In this document: positions 50,207 to 59,519 of the stretch, one piece after another
Layout: every line of letters begins with the position of its first letter
Numbering within the stretch: the first letter of the stretch is position 1
The notes under the pieces: generated by a model
Seen by the model: the letters and a program-made list of their open reading frames with translations, nothing else
The model's database searches: none
Told to the model about the DNA's origin: nothing
Assembly: GCA_965199005.1 (NCBI GenBank)
Contig: CBDAQK010000006.1
Coordinates: forward strand, 2,604,001-2,668,000
From: LMUY01 sp965199005
GTDB taxonomy: Bacteria; Pseudomonadota; Alphaproteobacteria; Acetobacterales; Acetobacteraceae
Reading direction: 5' to 3'
DNA: 64,000 nucleotides
Made by a program: the position numbers and the translations under genes

Positions 50207-51871
50207 TTGCCCGATATCGGGGTCCCGCCGTCCCCGCTTCCACGGTTTCGCTCCGTCCCCCGCCGGTGGCTGCCGCCGCTGATGCGGCGCATCCTCCTGG
50301 TCAACGCCCTGCCCCTGGCGCTGCTGGTGGCGGGGCTGTTGTATCTGGACCAATACCAGAACGGGCTGCTGGAGAACGAGGTGACCGCGCTGCGCGAGCA
50401 GGCGCGGATCTATGCCGGCGCGCTGGGCGAAAGCGCGGTGCGCGAAACCGACCCCGATAACCCCCAACTGGTGCCCGATATCGCTCGTCCCTTGCTCCGC
50501 CGCCTGACCGACCCCACCCCCAATAGCCAGGCCAAGCTGTATAGCGCCGATGGCCAGGTGATCGCCGATAGCCGGGTGCGGGAGGGCGTAGGCGGCGCCA
50601 TCAACACCCAGCCGCTGCCCCCCGTCGCCGATCGTGGCCCGCTCGAGGGGACGGTGGGTGCGATCTACGACAAGTTGCTCTCCTTCGTGCCACACGGGCA
50701 GGAAACGGCGACGGTGCAGACCGGCCCGTCCGCCGCAGGGCCGGATTGGCAACCCGACGTGAAGGCAGAGCTGAAGCTCAATTCGTCGGACCAGGGGCGC
50801 GAAACCCCGCCCTACATCCGCCGTACCTCGGATAACCGCCTACTGGTGACCGTCGCCGAACCGGTGACACGCAACCGCCACACCGTGGGCATCATCCAGC
50901 TCACCCGGGATGCGCGGGAGGTGGATGACAGCCTGGTCGCGATCCGCATGTCGATCCTCGGCTTGTTCATCATCGCCCTGGTTCTGACGGTGATGCTGTC
51001 CTGGTACCTGTCGCTGACGATCGCCCGCCCCATCCTCCAACTGGGGCAGGCGGCGCGGGACATGCGCGAGGGCCACGGCCGCGTGGGCGCCGTGCCGCCG
51101 ACGCTCCTGGTGCGGACGGACGAGATCGGCGAATTGGCCCATGCCCTGCGTGACAGTTCGGAGGCGCTGTGGTCCCGCATGGATGCGACCGAACGCTTCG
51201 CCGCCGACGTCGCCCACGAAATCAAGAACCCGCTCAGCAGCATCCGCAGCGCGATCGAGACCCTACGCCGGGTCGAGGACGCGGCGGCTCAGCGGCGCTT
51301 GCTTGCGATCATCGCGGAGGATGTGATCCGGTTGGACCGGCTGATCAGCGACATCAGCGACGCCAGCCGGGTCGACGCGGAGTTGAGCCGTGCCGAGCCC
51401 GCCCCGGTGGACGTGGTGGCCATCCTGCGCCTGCTGGTCGAGATCGACGAGGCCACCCGGCCCGAGGGCGGCGTCCGGCTGGAGGTCGACGCGCCGGACG
51501 GCCCCATGCTGGTGCAGGCGGTGGAGGACCGACTGGTGCAGGTACTGCGCAACCTGATCGGCAACGCCAGCAGCTTCAGCCCTGCGGGTGGCCGGGTGGT
51601 CCTGCGCGCGCGGGAGGCCGGCGCCATGGTGGAGGTCAGCGTGGACGACGAAGGGCCTGGGATGCCGGAGGGCAAGCTGGAGCACGTGTTCGACCGCTTC
51701 TATACCGAGCGCCCGCAGGGGGAGCGCTTCGGCCAGCACTCCGGCCTCGGCCTTTCGATCAGCAAGCAGATCGTGGAGGCGCTGAAAGGCCAGATTGCCG
51801 CGGTAAACCGGCGCGATGACGGGGGGCGGGTGCTTGGCGCACGGTTCACCATGCATCTGCCGAAGGCGTGA
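50207..51871 (+). CDS. chvG: Sensor histidine kinase ChvG
   Basis: A 554-residue kinase. First helix LLVNALPLALLVAGLLYL, periplasmic domain to about residue 240 (with the ChvG-typical LRRLTDPTPNSQAKLYSADGQVIADSR), second helix ILGLFIIALVLTVMLSWYLSL, HAMP, HisKA with H337 in VAHEIKNPLSS, and an ATPase domain with VDDEGPGMPEG and HSGLGLSIS. The TTG start abuts the chvI stop and is served by AAGGAGG. It senses acid or envelope stress and phosphorylates ChvI; periplasmic ExoR usually inhibits it, but no exoR is here. Confidence 0.93.
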   Translation: MPDIGVPPSPLPRFRSVPRRWLPPLMRRILLVNALPLALLVAGLLYLDQYQNGLLENEVTALREQARIYAGALGESAVRETDPDNPQLVPDIARPLLRRLTDPTPNSQAKLYSADGQVIADSRVREGVGGAINTQPLPPVADRGPLEGTVGAIYDKLLSFVPHGQETATVQTGPSAAGPDWQPDVKAELKLNSSDQGRETPPYIRRTSDNRLLVTVAEPVTRNRHTVGIIQLTRDAREVDDSLVAIRMSILGLFIIALVLTVMLSWYLSLTIARPILQLGQAARDMREGHGRVGAVPPTLLVRTDEIGELAHALRDSSEALWSRMDATERFAADVAHEIKNPLSSIRSAIETLRRVEDAAAQRRLLAIIAEDVIRLDRLISDISDASRVDAELSRAEPAPVDVVAILRLLVEIDEATRPEGGVRLEVDAPDGPMLVQAVEDRLVQVLRNLIGNASSFSPAGGRVVLRAREAGAMVEVSVDDEGPGMPEGKLEHVFDRFYTERPQGERFGQHSGLGLSISKQIVEALKGQIAAVNRRDDGGRVLGARFTMHLPKA

Positions 51872-51940
51872 TCCCAGGTTCCTGTTATCCGCCAGCCTGG
51901 GCTGTGCTACTCGATCGGCGTGCCGATCCAGGAACCCCCC

Positions 51941-52432
51941 ATGAGTAGCCTCTACAACATAACGGTCCGCGCCGCGGACGGCACCGCTCACCCGCTCGCC
52001 GCCCACCGCGGCAAAGTGGTGCTGATCGCCAACACCGCCTCCCAATGCGGTTTCACCCCGCAATATGAGGGGCTGGAGGCGTTGTGGCGGCGCTACCGGG
52101 AGGCCGGGCTGGTCGTGCTCGGGTTCCCCTGCAACCAATTCGGCGGCCAGGAACCCGGCTCGGCCGAAGAGATCGCGACGTTCTGCAGCACCACCTACGA
52201 CGTGACCTTCCCAATCCTGGCCAAAATCGATGTGAACGGGAAAGGCGCAGATCCGCTTTTCCAATGGCTGAAGCAGGAGAAATCCGGGCTGCTCGGCATC
52301 GAGGCGATCAAGTGGAATTTTACCAAATTCCTCATCGGGCGGAGCGGCCAGGTCCTGGAGCGGTTTGCGCCCACGACCAAGCCTCCGGCCATGACCGCCG
52401 CGATCGAGGCCGCCCTCGCCCAACCCGCATGA
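51941..52432 (+). CDS. Glutathione peroxidase family protein
   Basis: A 163-residue thioredoxin-fold peroxidase. The catalytic tetrad is C36 (NTASQCGFT), Q in GFPCNQFGGQEPG, W and N in KWNFTKFL. It uses cysteine rather than selenocysteine and the second cysteine in CNQF may serve as resolving residue, so the reductant could be thioredoxin. ATG 51941 is preceded by AGGAA. It detoxifies peroxides in the cytosol. Confidence 0.94.
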   Translation: MSSLYNITVRAADGTAHPLAAHRGKVVLIANTASQCGFTPQYEGLEALWRRYREAGLVVLGFPCNQFGGQEPGSAEEIATFCSTTYDVTFPILAKIDVNGKGADPLFQWLKQEKSGLLGIEAIKWNFTKFLIGRSGQVLERFAPTTKPPAMTAAIEAALAQPA

Positions 52433-52491
52433 CAGCTGCACACCTGGCCAGCGCAATGCGCTATGCTGCCACAAGCAAGGGGTGAGCCTGC

Positions 52492-53649
52492 ATGGATGTG
52501 ACCGAGCACACGCTGCACCACGGGTCTGGCGGCGAAAAGGAGCATCTAGATGCTGCCCGCGAGGAGATGAAGCAGCCAGGCCGCCCAGGAGGGAAGGCGC
52601 TGGGCACACTCGCGGTATTGGCCGTGCTTTACACGCTGAACGCCGCCTCCGCGATCCTGCTGCCCTTCGTGCTTGCGCTCGTGCTGAACCTGCAGCTGTC
52701 TCCGCTGATGCGCATCATGCACCGGCGCCTCCACTTGCCGCGTGCCCTGGCCGCCTTGATCCTGATCTTCGGTCTGTTTGTGGTGGTGGGCGGCGTCGGC
52801 GCTGCGATCTCGGTGCCGGCAACCTACTGGGTCGGCCGGGTGCCGGAAGCGCTGCCGAAGCTGGAGCAGAAGCTGAACTTCCTCACCGGCCCCATCAACT
52901 ACGCCCAGCAAGGCTATCAGAAGCTCAACGGCATGATGGGCGGCAGTACCGATCCAGGCGCGACCACGGGCCCGGGCCTGTCCGGCCTGACCTCCTTCGG
53001 CGGATCGGTGCTGCTGGGTGTCAAGACACTGCTGGGTGACGGATTCACGGTGTTGCTGCTGCTCTTCTTCTTCCTATGGTCCGGAGAGTCATTGCTGCGT
53101 CGCCTCGTGGAGGTGCTGCCGACATGGGAGGATAAGCGGCGCGCCGTGGCGATTGCCTCGGAGATCGAGGAGAACGTCGCCGGCTACCTGGCGACCATCA
53201 CCGTGATGAACCTGGCCGTGGGGCTGGCAAGCGGGTTGCAGGTTTGGCTGCTCGGCCTGCCCGACCCGCTGCTCTTCGGCACCCTCGCCTTCCTGCTGAA
53301 CTACATTCCGATCATCGGGCCAATGACCGGGGTCGCCTTGTTCTTCGTCGTTGGCGTGTTCACCTTCGACAACCCACTCTTCGCCTTCGTCCCAGCCGGC
53401 ATCTACCTGGCGATCCACATCCTGGAGGGTGAAACCATCACCCCGATGCTCTTGGCCCGGCGATTGACGCTGAACCCGGTGATGGTGATCGTGTCGCTGT
53501 TCTTCTGGGACTGGATGTGGGGTATCCCTGGCGCCCTGCTCTCCGTTCCGCTGCTTGCGGTCGCCAAGATCGTGTGCGACCGCCTTCCAGGCCTACAAGC
53601 CGTCGGCCACATGCTGGGGGCGGATAGGCCACACGGGGAAATGGGCTGA
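52492..53649 (+). CDS. AI-2E/PerM family membrane transporter
   Basis: A 385-residue inner-membrane protein. The family features are the paired N-terminal helices (AVLYTLNAASAILLPFVLALVLNLQLSPLM), a soluble helical stretch, and the C-terminal FLLNYIPIIGPMTGVALFFVV and EGETITPMLLARRLTLNPVMVIVSLFFWDWMWGIPGALLSVPLLAVAK. Family members act as exporters of small molecules or Na+/H+ antiporters; the substrate here is unknown. ATG 52492 follows AAGGGG. Confidence 0.9.
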   Translation: MDVTEHTLHHGSGGEKEHLDAAREEMKQPGRPGGKALGTLAVLAVLYTLNAASAILLPFVLALVLNLQLSPLMRIMHRRLHLPRALAALILIFGLFVVVGGVGAAISVPATYWVGRVPEALPKLEQKLNFLTGPINYAQQGYQKLNGMMGGSTDPGATTGPGLSGLTSFGGSVLLGVKTLLGDGFTVLLLLFFFLWSGESLLRRLVEVLPTWEDKRRAVAIASEIEENVAGYLATITVMNLAVGLASGLQVWLLGLPDPLLFGTLAFLLNYIPIIGPMTGVALFFVVGVFTFDNPLFAFVPAGIYLAIHILEGETITPMLLARRLTLNPVMVIVSLFFWDWMWGIPGALLSVPLLAVAKIVCDRLPGLQAVGHMLGADRPHGEMG

Positions 53650-53727
53650 CATTGGCCACGAAGCCGCCATTTGCCTGCCCCGGTATGCCCCGATAAACTC
53701 ACCCATCGACATCAGGAAGACCGGCCC

Positions 53728-54417
53728 GTGATACCAGCGCGTACCCTGTCACGTCTGACTCTGATCGCCCTCGGTTTACTCGGGCTGGCAGTCCGCGCCC
53801 AAGCGCAACCCCTGCTCTATGCGCAGCGCCTGCCAGAGGGCACGGTCTATGTCCGCCTGGTGAATGCACTGCCTGCGGCGGCCAGCGTGCAGACAGATTT
53901 TGCCGGCAAGGTGGAACTCGGCGCCGACGGGGCTAACCGGCTTTCGCCCTATTTCGTGGCGGGCAATGCGGGCGGCAAGACCGTGTCGATGCAGGTGAGT
54001 GAGGGCGGCAAAACCGCAACCGCCAAGTTCGAGCCGAAATCGGGCACCTTCATCACCGTCGTGCTGCATCCCGATCCCAGTGGCGTGTCGGCCGCCATCG
54101 TCACGGACAAGCCGGAATACAACCAGCTCAGGGCCCGATTGAGCTTCTATAACGCCACGTCAGACTGTGCGGCCGGCTCATTGAGCGAGCAGGTGGGGCG
54201 GCCGGTGTTCAACAATATGCCGCCAGACTCCGGGCAGGCACGATCCATTAACCCTGTCACCGCTACAGTGACCGCGGCCTGCGGCGGGGGCAAGGCGCCC
54301 CCGCTTAGCCTGGGCCAGTTGGAGGCCGGCGGATTGTATAGCGTCTGGATGATGCGCCCGTCTGGGCAGTTACTTTCCTTCGTGGCGCACGACACTATCG
54401 CGCCACCTCGCGGATGA
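53728..54417 (+). CDS. AlgF-like periplasmic protein (polysaccharide O-acetylation accessory)
   Basis: A 229-residue exported protein; GTG 53728 with AGGAAG upstream gives the signal peptide TLSRLTLIALGLLGLAVRAQA. The mature start LLYAQRLPEGTVYVRLVNALPAAASVQTDFAGK resembles AlgF, which helps transfer acetyl groups to alginate in the periplasm. Two cysteines (TSDCAAG, TAACGGG) could form a disulfide. No MBOAT (AlgI) gene adjoins, so an orphan or separately encoded partner is implied. The stop overlaps the SGNH gene start. Confidence 0.65.
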   Translation: MIPARTLSRLTLIALGLLGLAVRAQAQPLLYAQRLPEGTVYVRLVNALPAAASVQTDFAGKVELGADGANRLSPYFVAGNAGGKTVSMQVSEGGKTATAKFEPKSGTFITVVLHPDPSGVSAAIVTDKPEYNQLRARLSFYNATSDCAAGSLSEQVGRPVFNNMPPDSGQARSINPVTATVTAACGGGKAPPLSLGQLEAGGLYSVWMMRPSGQLLSFVAHDTIAPPRG

Positions 54418-55160
54418 ACCGGTTGCGTGCGCTGCTCGCGGCGGCCGCCATGATGGTGGCGGCTGCGCCGGCCTGGGCGGCAGGTGATTGTCCGGCCATT
54501 CCCCGCCGCAACCCGATGCCGGCCGAGGCGGTCCCCACCGCGATCGACTTGCCGCTGTGGCGTGATCAGGTCACCGCCTTGGATGCCAAGCTGCCGAGCC
54601 TGCAATTGGCCACCCGGCAATTGGTGTTCATCGGCGACTCGATCACCGCCGGGTGGGACCCGGGTATTTTCAGCCAGTTCTATGGACAGCGCTCCCCGGT
54701 GCTGCTGGGCGTCATCGGTGACGTCACGCAGGGCGTGCTGGAGCGGCTGCCGCGGGAATGGGGCACGATGCGGCCGCGTGCCGTCGTGCTGCTGATCGGC
54801 ACCAACAACACCAAATGGGGCAATAGCACGCCCGAGAATCTGGCACTGGGCGTGGCAGAAATCGTGCGCTTCATCCACAGCCGTTCGCCGAGCACGCGGG
54901 TTTTGCTGGTTGGCATCCTACCCACCGGCCCAGGGCCGTGGGATCCGCTACGGGCGGTGAACGCGAAGACCAACGAGCTGATCTCCCGCTGTGCCGACAA
55001 CCAGACGACGTTCTACGTCGACGTCGGTCGTTCGCTGGTCAACGCATCCGGCCAATTGTCGAACGAGGTCTCGTTCGACATGCTGCATTTGACGCCCGTG
55101 GGCTATGCGCTCTATGCCGCCGCCATGGAACCCGAACTGAAGCGGATCATGGGCGATTGA
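54414..55160 (+). CDS. Secreted SGNH/GDSL-family hydrolase or acetyltransferase
   Basis: A 248-residue exported esterase-fold protein with signal peptide MNRLRALLAAAAMMVAAAPAWA. Block I FIGDSITAGW has the nucleophile S76; block III IGTNN; block V DMLHLTP has D222 and H225. It resembles the platelet-activating-factor acetylhydrolase-like branch. Coupled to an AlgF-like gene (ATGA overlap), it may move or remove acetyl groups on an exopolysaccharide, similar to the AlgX/AlgJ role. That link is inference from context. Confidence 0.85.
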   Translation: MNRLRALLAAAAMMVAAAPAWAAGDCPAIPRRNPMPAEAVPTAIDLPLWRDQVTALDAKLPSLQLATRQLVFIGDSITAGWDPGIFSQFYGQRSPVLLGVIGDVTQGVLERLPREWGTMRPRAVVLLIGTNNTKWGNSTPENLALGVAEIVRFIHSRSPSTRVLLVGILPTGPGPWDPLRAVNAKTNELISRCADNQTTFYVDVGRSLVNASGQLSNEVSFDMLHLTPVGYALYAAAMEPELKRIMGD

Positions 55161-55285
55161 GGTATCTTCTGCTGGTTCTGCTGCTTGCCGGCTGTGCCGG
55201 CGATAGCGGTTCCGGCGAACCCGGCACTGTTCATGTTCGCATGAACGGCGTCACGGGTGCCTATATCGGAACGGTTATTCGGTAA
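55157..55285 (+). CDS. Very small lipoprotein
   Basis: A 42-residue frame. TTG 55157 overlaps the SGNH stop (TTGA). The peptide opens RYLLLVLLLAGCAG, where LAGC is a lipobox placing the lipidated cysteine at residue 13, followed by a Gly/Ser linker and HVRMNGVTGAYIGTVIR. Overlapping start, lipobox and a clean stop support a real gene in the trio with the AlgF-like and SGNH proteins. The function is unknown. Confidence 0.65.
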   Translation: MRYLLLVLLLAGCAGDSGSGEPGTVHVRMNGVTGAYIGTVIR

Positions 55286-55354
55286 CCTCGCGGTGTATCG
55301 AGGATCAACCGTCGTTGCGGCTTGACGCCCTCCTTTGGCCTCAGCCCGTGGACG

Positions 55355-55786
55355 TCAATGTGCGATAACCCTCGCGAGCGCCACGACGGCGCCGAGAATA
55401 ACAACTGTCTGAATCCCGATGGTCCCGACCATCCATTTCAGAAGGTCGGCCTTGGTCTCGGCCAGGCTGACCTGCAACTCGGCCCTGGTCGCGGCCAGGC
55501 TGCCTTGCAACTCCGCCTTGGTCTCGGCCAGGGTGCCTTGCAACTCGGCCTTGGTCTCGGCCAGGCTGACCTGCAACTCGGCCTTGGTCGCGGCCAGGCT
55601 GCCTTGCAAGTCGGCCTTAGTAGACGCCAAGCCATTCAGCAAATCGACCTTGGTGGCAAAGCTGGACAGGTCGAGATCCTGCGATTTGCGGACCCATCGC
55701 GTCACGGCTTCGGCTTGATTCTCCGTGAATCCAGCGGCCGTGAGGTCCTTAACGATCTCGTGGGTGTCCAAAACGGTGATCGTCAT
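55355..55786 (-). CDS. Coiled-coil membrane protein with hendecad repeats (DUF1640-like)
   Basis: A 143-residue protein. The N-terminal 45 residues (LDTHEIVKDLTAAGFTENQAEAVTRWV) resemble DUF1640/CCDC90 proteins. Five or six 11-residue repeats of the form TKAELQGSLAE follow and build a long right-handed coiled coil. It ends in one membrane helix (WMVGTIGIQTVVILGAVVALARVI). Family members are bacterial relatives of mitochondrial calcium-uniporter regulators, but bacterial roles are unknown. ATG 55786 is the likely start; its ribosome site is weak. Confidence 0.8.
   Translation of the reverse strand: MTITVLDTHEIVKDLTAAGFTENQAEAVTRWVRKSQDLDLSSFATKVDLLNGLASTKADLQGSLAATKAELQVSLAETKAELQGTLAETKAELQGSLAATRAELQVSLAETKADLLKWMVGTIGIQTVVILGAVVALARVIAH
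55446..55610. repeat. Five tandem 33-bp repeats in the coiled-coil gene
   Basis: Five consecutive 33-bp units start at 55446, 55479, 55512, 55545 and 55578. Units 1 and 4 are identical and the others differ at only a few positions. Each unit encodes one 11-residue hendecad. A degenerate sixth unit follows. The near-identity at DNA level points to recent expansion by slippage or unequal recombination. Confidence 0.92.
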
Positions 55787-55823
55787 GGGCCAACCATACG
55801 GCAAGTGAACCAGGGGATACACC

Positions 55824-57482
55824 TTATTTCGGGTGCCAGTTTGCGGCCCAGAACGTGGTGTAGCTCTCCTTCCCGGTCGCCTCGTAGCCGTCCAGCCATT
55901 TCGGCACGACGTCCGTATCGATGAGGAAATACAGCGGCAGCCCCAGCAGTTTCGTCGCGTAAATCCGCTGCATGTCGGCCCATAGCGCCTGCTGCTTCAC
56001 CGGGTCGAGTTCGTATTGCGCGGCTTCGATGTCGGCGTCCAATTGCTTGTCGCTGATCCCCGGGTAGTTCTGGCCGCCCCAATTATTGGCTGCAGACGGG
56101 ATGTAGGCCGAACTGAGCCGAGCCCAGGGCACCAAACCCACTTCCGGCGTGGAGCCGTATTCGATCAGTCCCGTGAACTCGCGATGTTTGAGCAATTGGC
56201 CGAAGAAGGTCCGCGACGGCTGGTTCTTGATCGTAACCTCGATCCCGATGGCCTTCCACTGGCTCTGCATCACTTGCTGGGTCAGCTCGCGCACCCGGTT
56301 GCCGGATGTCGTTGCGAATTCGAAGGCGAGGCGATCGCCCTTGTCGTTCCGCCTTATGCCGTCGGCGCCGGGCTGCCACCCTGCCTCGTCCAACAGGGCG
56401 CGGGCGCGCGCCGGGTTATACGGGTAGGTCGGGACGTCCGGGGTGAAGTGGCTATCGATTGCGTTGATGAAGGAACGGCCGATATCGCTATAGCCGCCGA
56501 AGAGCCGATCGACGATCGCCTTCAGGTCGATGCCGAGTAGCAGCGCCTGGCGCACCCGTTCGTCCTGCAAGACCGGGTTGTTCATCTGCACGTCGATGTG
56601 CTCGTAAACGAGTTGCGGTTTGAGGATGAAGTTGAAGCGGTCGGCATATTGCTTTCGCAGCGCCACCGTCTGGTCGATGGAGAGGCCGATCCCGGCCGGG
56701 GTCATGTCGACATCGCCCGACAGCAAATTGGCCTGCAACGCCGCGGTATTCTCGATCAGCCGAATGCTGATCTCCGTCAGGCCCGGCTTCGTCCCGGTCC
56801 AGAACGGGTTCGGTTTGAAGCTGACGCTGACGTTGGACCGGTAGTCGGACACCAAAAACCCGCCATCCCACAGCCCCGGCGTGGTGGGCGCGCGGTTGTA
56901 GAGCGTAGCGTTGGTATAGTCGCCCGGAGCCTTCGCCGCGTCGTAGATCGGGCCCTCGATATGCTCCGGCAGGATTTCGTCCCACAGCGCATAGGACGTC
57001 ACGGTCCGGTCGAGATGCAGCACCGCCGTTTGATCGTCCACGACATCGACGGAGGTCGCGCGCGACCAGGGATGCGAGTTGGCGAACCCGGCGTTCGGAT
57101 CGTGCCCGACGCGCCAGGTGAAGGCGATGTCGCGCGCCGTGAGCTTCACACCGTCGCCCCACATAAGCCCGGGCTTGAGCTTGATCGTGACCGCGAGGCC
57201 CTGGCCGCCGCTGCTATTGGTCTCCCGGCGTACCAGCCCGTTCTCGAGCGTGGGCGCCTCGGTGCATAGCAGGCAGGCGACGTGGCCGGCCATGTCGTAG
57301 ACGGTGATCCGTTGCAGCGCCACCGCCACCACATAACCCTGGATCGTCTGCGCCCCGATATACGGGTGAAGGCTGGCGGGAAACTGCGCCACCCCGATCG
57401 TGAGTGTGTCCTTCGCCTCGGCAGGCCTTCCAGCCACCCCGGCCCACAGCATTGCGGCAGCGATCGCGATCCAGCGCATCAT
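55824..57482 (-). CDS. Orphan family-5 extracellular solute-binding protein
   Basis: A 552-residue periplasmic binding protein with signal peptide WIAIAAAMLWAGVAGRPAEA. Landmarks: LTIGVAQFPASLHPYIGAQ, VTIKLKPGLMWGDGVKLTARDIAFTW, VRQALLLGIDLKAIVDRLFGG and a PYNPARARALLDEAGW helix. It belongs to the peptide/nickel binding family but has no permease or ATPase genes beside it. Sequence differs clearly from the tandem pair at 32-35 kb. It is divergent from the ABC exporter at 57723. Confidence 0.88.
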   Translation of the reverse strand: MMRWIAIAAAMLWAGVAGRPAEAKDTLTIGVAQFPASLHPYIGAQTIQGYVVAVALQRITVYDMAGHVACLLCTEAPTLENGLVRRETNSSGGQGLAVTIKLKPGLMWGDGVKLTARDIAFTWRVGHDPNAGFANSHPWSRATSVDVVDDQTAVLHLDRTVTSYALWDEILPEHIEGPIYDAAKAPGDYTNATLYNRAPTTPGLWDGGFLVSDYRSNVSVSFKPNPFWTGTKPGLTEISIRLIENTAALQANLLSGDVDMTPAGIGLSIDQTVALRKQYADRFNFILKPQLVYEHIDVQMNNPVLQDERVRQALLLGIDLKAIVDRLFGGYSDIGRSFINAIDSHFTPDVPTYPYNPARARALLDEAGWQPGADGIRRNDKGDRLAFEFATTSGNRVRELTQQVMQSQWKAIGIEVTIKNQPSRTFFGQLLKHREFTGLIEYGSTPEVGLVPWARLSSAYIPSAANNWGGQNYPGISDKQLDADIEAAQYELDPVKQQALWADMQRIYATKLLGLPLYFLIDTDVVPKWLDGYEATGKESYTTFWAANWHPK

Positions 57483-57722
57483 GCTCCCATTCCCCGGTCA
57501 TTGTCCCACGGAGGAAAACTGTTGCACGGCACGCGCCTTCTCGGCTACCCAAGGCCTGGAACTGAACATCGGAGAGGGAGGGCTGCATGACGATGCGACT
57601 TTTGCGACCCACCCCGAGCGGACTCGCCCGCTAGAGATACCGCGTCCTGACCGGCCAATTCGGTTTGCCGGTCCCGTTCAGTCACCTTCCAAGAGGCCGG
57701 CCGGCTTAGGCTGGATCATACT

Positions 57723-59519
57723 GTGCTCTTCGCTCGTTTCCGCCGCGGCATCACGCCATTCCGGCAGGTCCTAGGCTTCGCGGCATCGCAATGGCGTGGC
57801 CAGCCATGGACCGTCAGCGCGATCGTCATTTGCGTTTTCGTCGGGACGATCTCCGACGTACTGATGCCCGTCTTCGCTGGCCGGCTGATCGACGCCATCG
57901 CACACGCCAGCGCCGATCGTGCCGCCGCACGGAACGCAGCCCTGGCGGCGTTGGGTGGCATGGCGGCTCTCGGCCTCGCCTTGGTGGTCGCCCGCTATGG
58001 CTCGTTCATCGCGATCATCCGGCTGACCCTGCGCATCATGGCAAGTGTGGCGCGCAGCACCTTTGCCCGCGTGCAGCGTCTGTCGACGGAGTGGCACGCG
58101 AACAATTTCGCCGGCTCGACCGTCCGCAAGGTAAGCCGTGGCATGTGGGCCTTCGACACGCTCAACGACACGCTCCTGCTGGCCCTGCTGCCCTCCGCCA
58201 TCGTGCTGGCCGCATCGACGCTGCTGCTGGGGCTGCGTTGGCCGGCAATGGGAGCGATCATCGCGATCGGCTCGGCCGCCTACATCGTACAGGCCGTTGC
58301 CACGTCGCTAGGCTACGTCGCCCCCGCCGCGCGGTTGTCCAACCAGTGGGATACCAAAGTGGGCGGCGCACTAGCCGATGCGATCAGCTGCAATGGGGTC
58401 GTGAAGTCCTTCGGTGCCGAGGCCCGCGAGGACGCACGGCTGGACCGCACCCTGGTCAAATGGTCGCGGCGCACCCGCCGACTGTGGGTGCGCGGCACGA
58501 TCAACGGCTCGGCACAGGCCGTCACGCTGCTGGTGATGCGTACGGCCATCGTTGGGGCGGCGTTGTGGCTGTGGTGGGTCGGTCAGGCCACGCCCGGCGA
58601 TGTCACCTGGGTGCTCACCACCTATTTCGTGGTTCACGGATACCTGCGCGATGTGGGGCAGCACATCTCCGTACTGCAGCGCTCCGTCAACGACATGGAT
58701 GAGATGGTCCTGTTGCACCATGAGGTGCCAGGCGTGCTCGACCGGCCGCAGGCGCATGCGATCCGCATCAGCCAGGGCGAGATCGTGTTCGACCGGGTCA
58801 CCTTCCACTACGGCCAGCACGCCGCCTCGCTGTACGACGACCTGTCGGTGCGGATCGCACCTGGCGAGCGGGTCGGGCTCGTCGGACATTCCGGCTCGGG
58901 CAAGACGACGTTCGTGAAGCTGATCAGCCGGCTGCACGACACCACGGGTGGCCGCATCCTGATCGACGACCAGGATGTTGCGTCCGTGACCCAGGCGTCG
59001 CTGCGGTCGCAGATTGCGGTCGTGCAGCAGGACCCCGTGCTGTTCCACCGCTCGCTGGCCGAGAATATCGGCTACGGCCGCCCCGGTGCGTCGCAGGATG
59101 CGGTCGAGCATGCGGCCAGACTGGCCAACGCCCACGACTTCATCGTGCGGCTGCCGAAGGGGTATGCGACGCTGGTCGGGGAGCGCGGGGTTAAGCTATC
59201 CGGCGGCGAGCGCCAGCGCGTGGCGCTCGCCCGCGCGTTCCTGGCCGATGCCCCCATCCTGATCCTGGATGAGGCGACATCCAGCTTGGACTCGGAATCC
59301 GAGAGCATGATCCAGGAGGCCATGCTGCGGCTGATGCAGGGCCGCACCGCGATCGTGATCGCACACCGCCTCAGCACGGTCCGCGCGCTCGACCGCATCA
59401 TGGTCTTCGAACAAGGCCGCGTCGTGGAGGAGGGTACCCATGCCGGGTTGATGCGGCAGGACGGGGCCTATCGCCGTCTCGTCAACACGCAGGCAGCCGG
59501 GCTGATGGAGACAATCTGA
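57723..59519 (+). CDS. ABC exporter, fused membrane and ATPase domains
   Basis: A 598-residue half-transporter. Six helices to about residue 330, then an ATPase with Walker A GHSGSGKT, Q-loop VVQQDPVLF, signature LSGGERQRVALARAFL, Walker B ILILDEATSSLD and switch H in IAHRLSTVRALD. The GTG start lacks a strong ribosome site. The substrate is unknown; lipids, drugs or peptides are possible. Its stop directly abuts the stop of dgoA on the other strand. Confidence 0.9.
   Translation: MLFARFRRGITPFRQVLGFAASQWRGQPWTVSAIVICVFVGTISDVLMPVFAGRLIDAIAHASADRAAARNAALAALGGMAALGLALVVARYGSFIAIIRLTLRIMASVARSTFARVQRLSTEWHANNFAGSTVRKVSRGMWAFDTLNDTLLLALLPSAIVLAASTLLLGLRWPAMGAIIAIGSAAYIVQAVATSLGYVAPAARLSNQWDTKVGGALADAISCNGVVKSFGAEAREDARLDRTLVKWSRRTRRLWVRGTINGSAQAVTLLVMRTAIVGAALWLWWVGQATPGDVTWVLTTYFVVHGYLRDVGQHISVLQRSVNDMDEMVLLHHEVPGVLDRPQAHAIRISQGEIVFDRVTFHYGQHAASLYDDLSVRIAPGERVGLVGHSGSGKTTFVKLISRLHDTTGGRILIDDQDVASVTQASLRSQIAVVQQDPVLFHRSLAENIGYGRPGASQDAVEHAARLANAHDFIVRLPKGYATLVGERGVKLSGGERQRVALARAFLADAPILILDEATSSLDSESESMIQEAMLRLMQGRTAIVIAHRLSTVRALDRIMVFEQGRVVEEGTHAGLMRQDGAYRRLVNTQAAGLMETI

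Noticed and set aside
55446..55610. Regular 33-bp repeats as a CRISPR array
   Set aside because: Units are directly adjacent without spacers and encode an in-frame 11-residue coiled-coil repeat.
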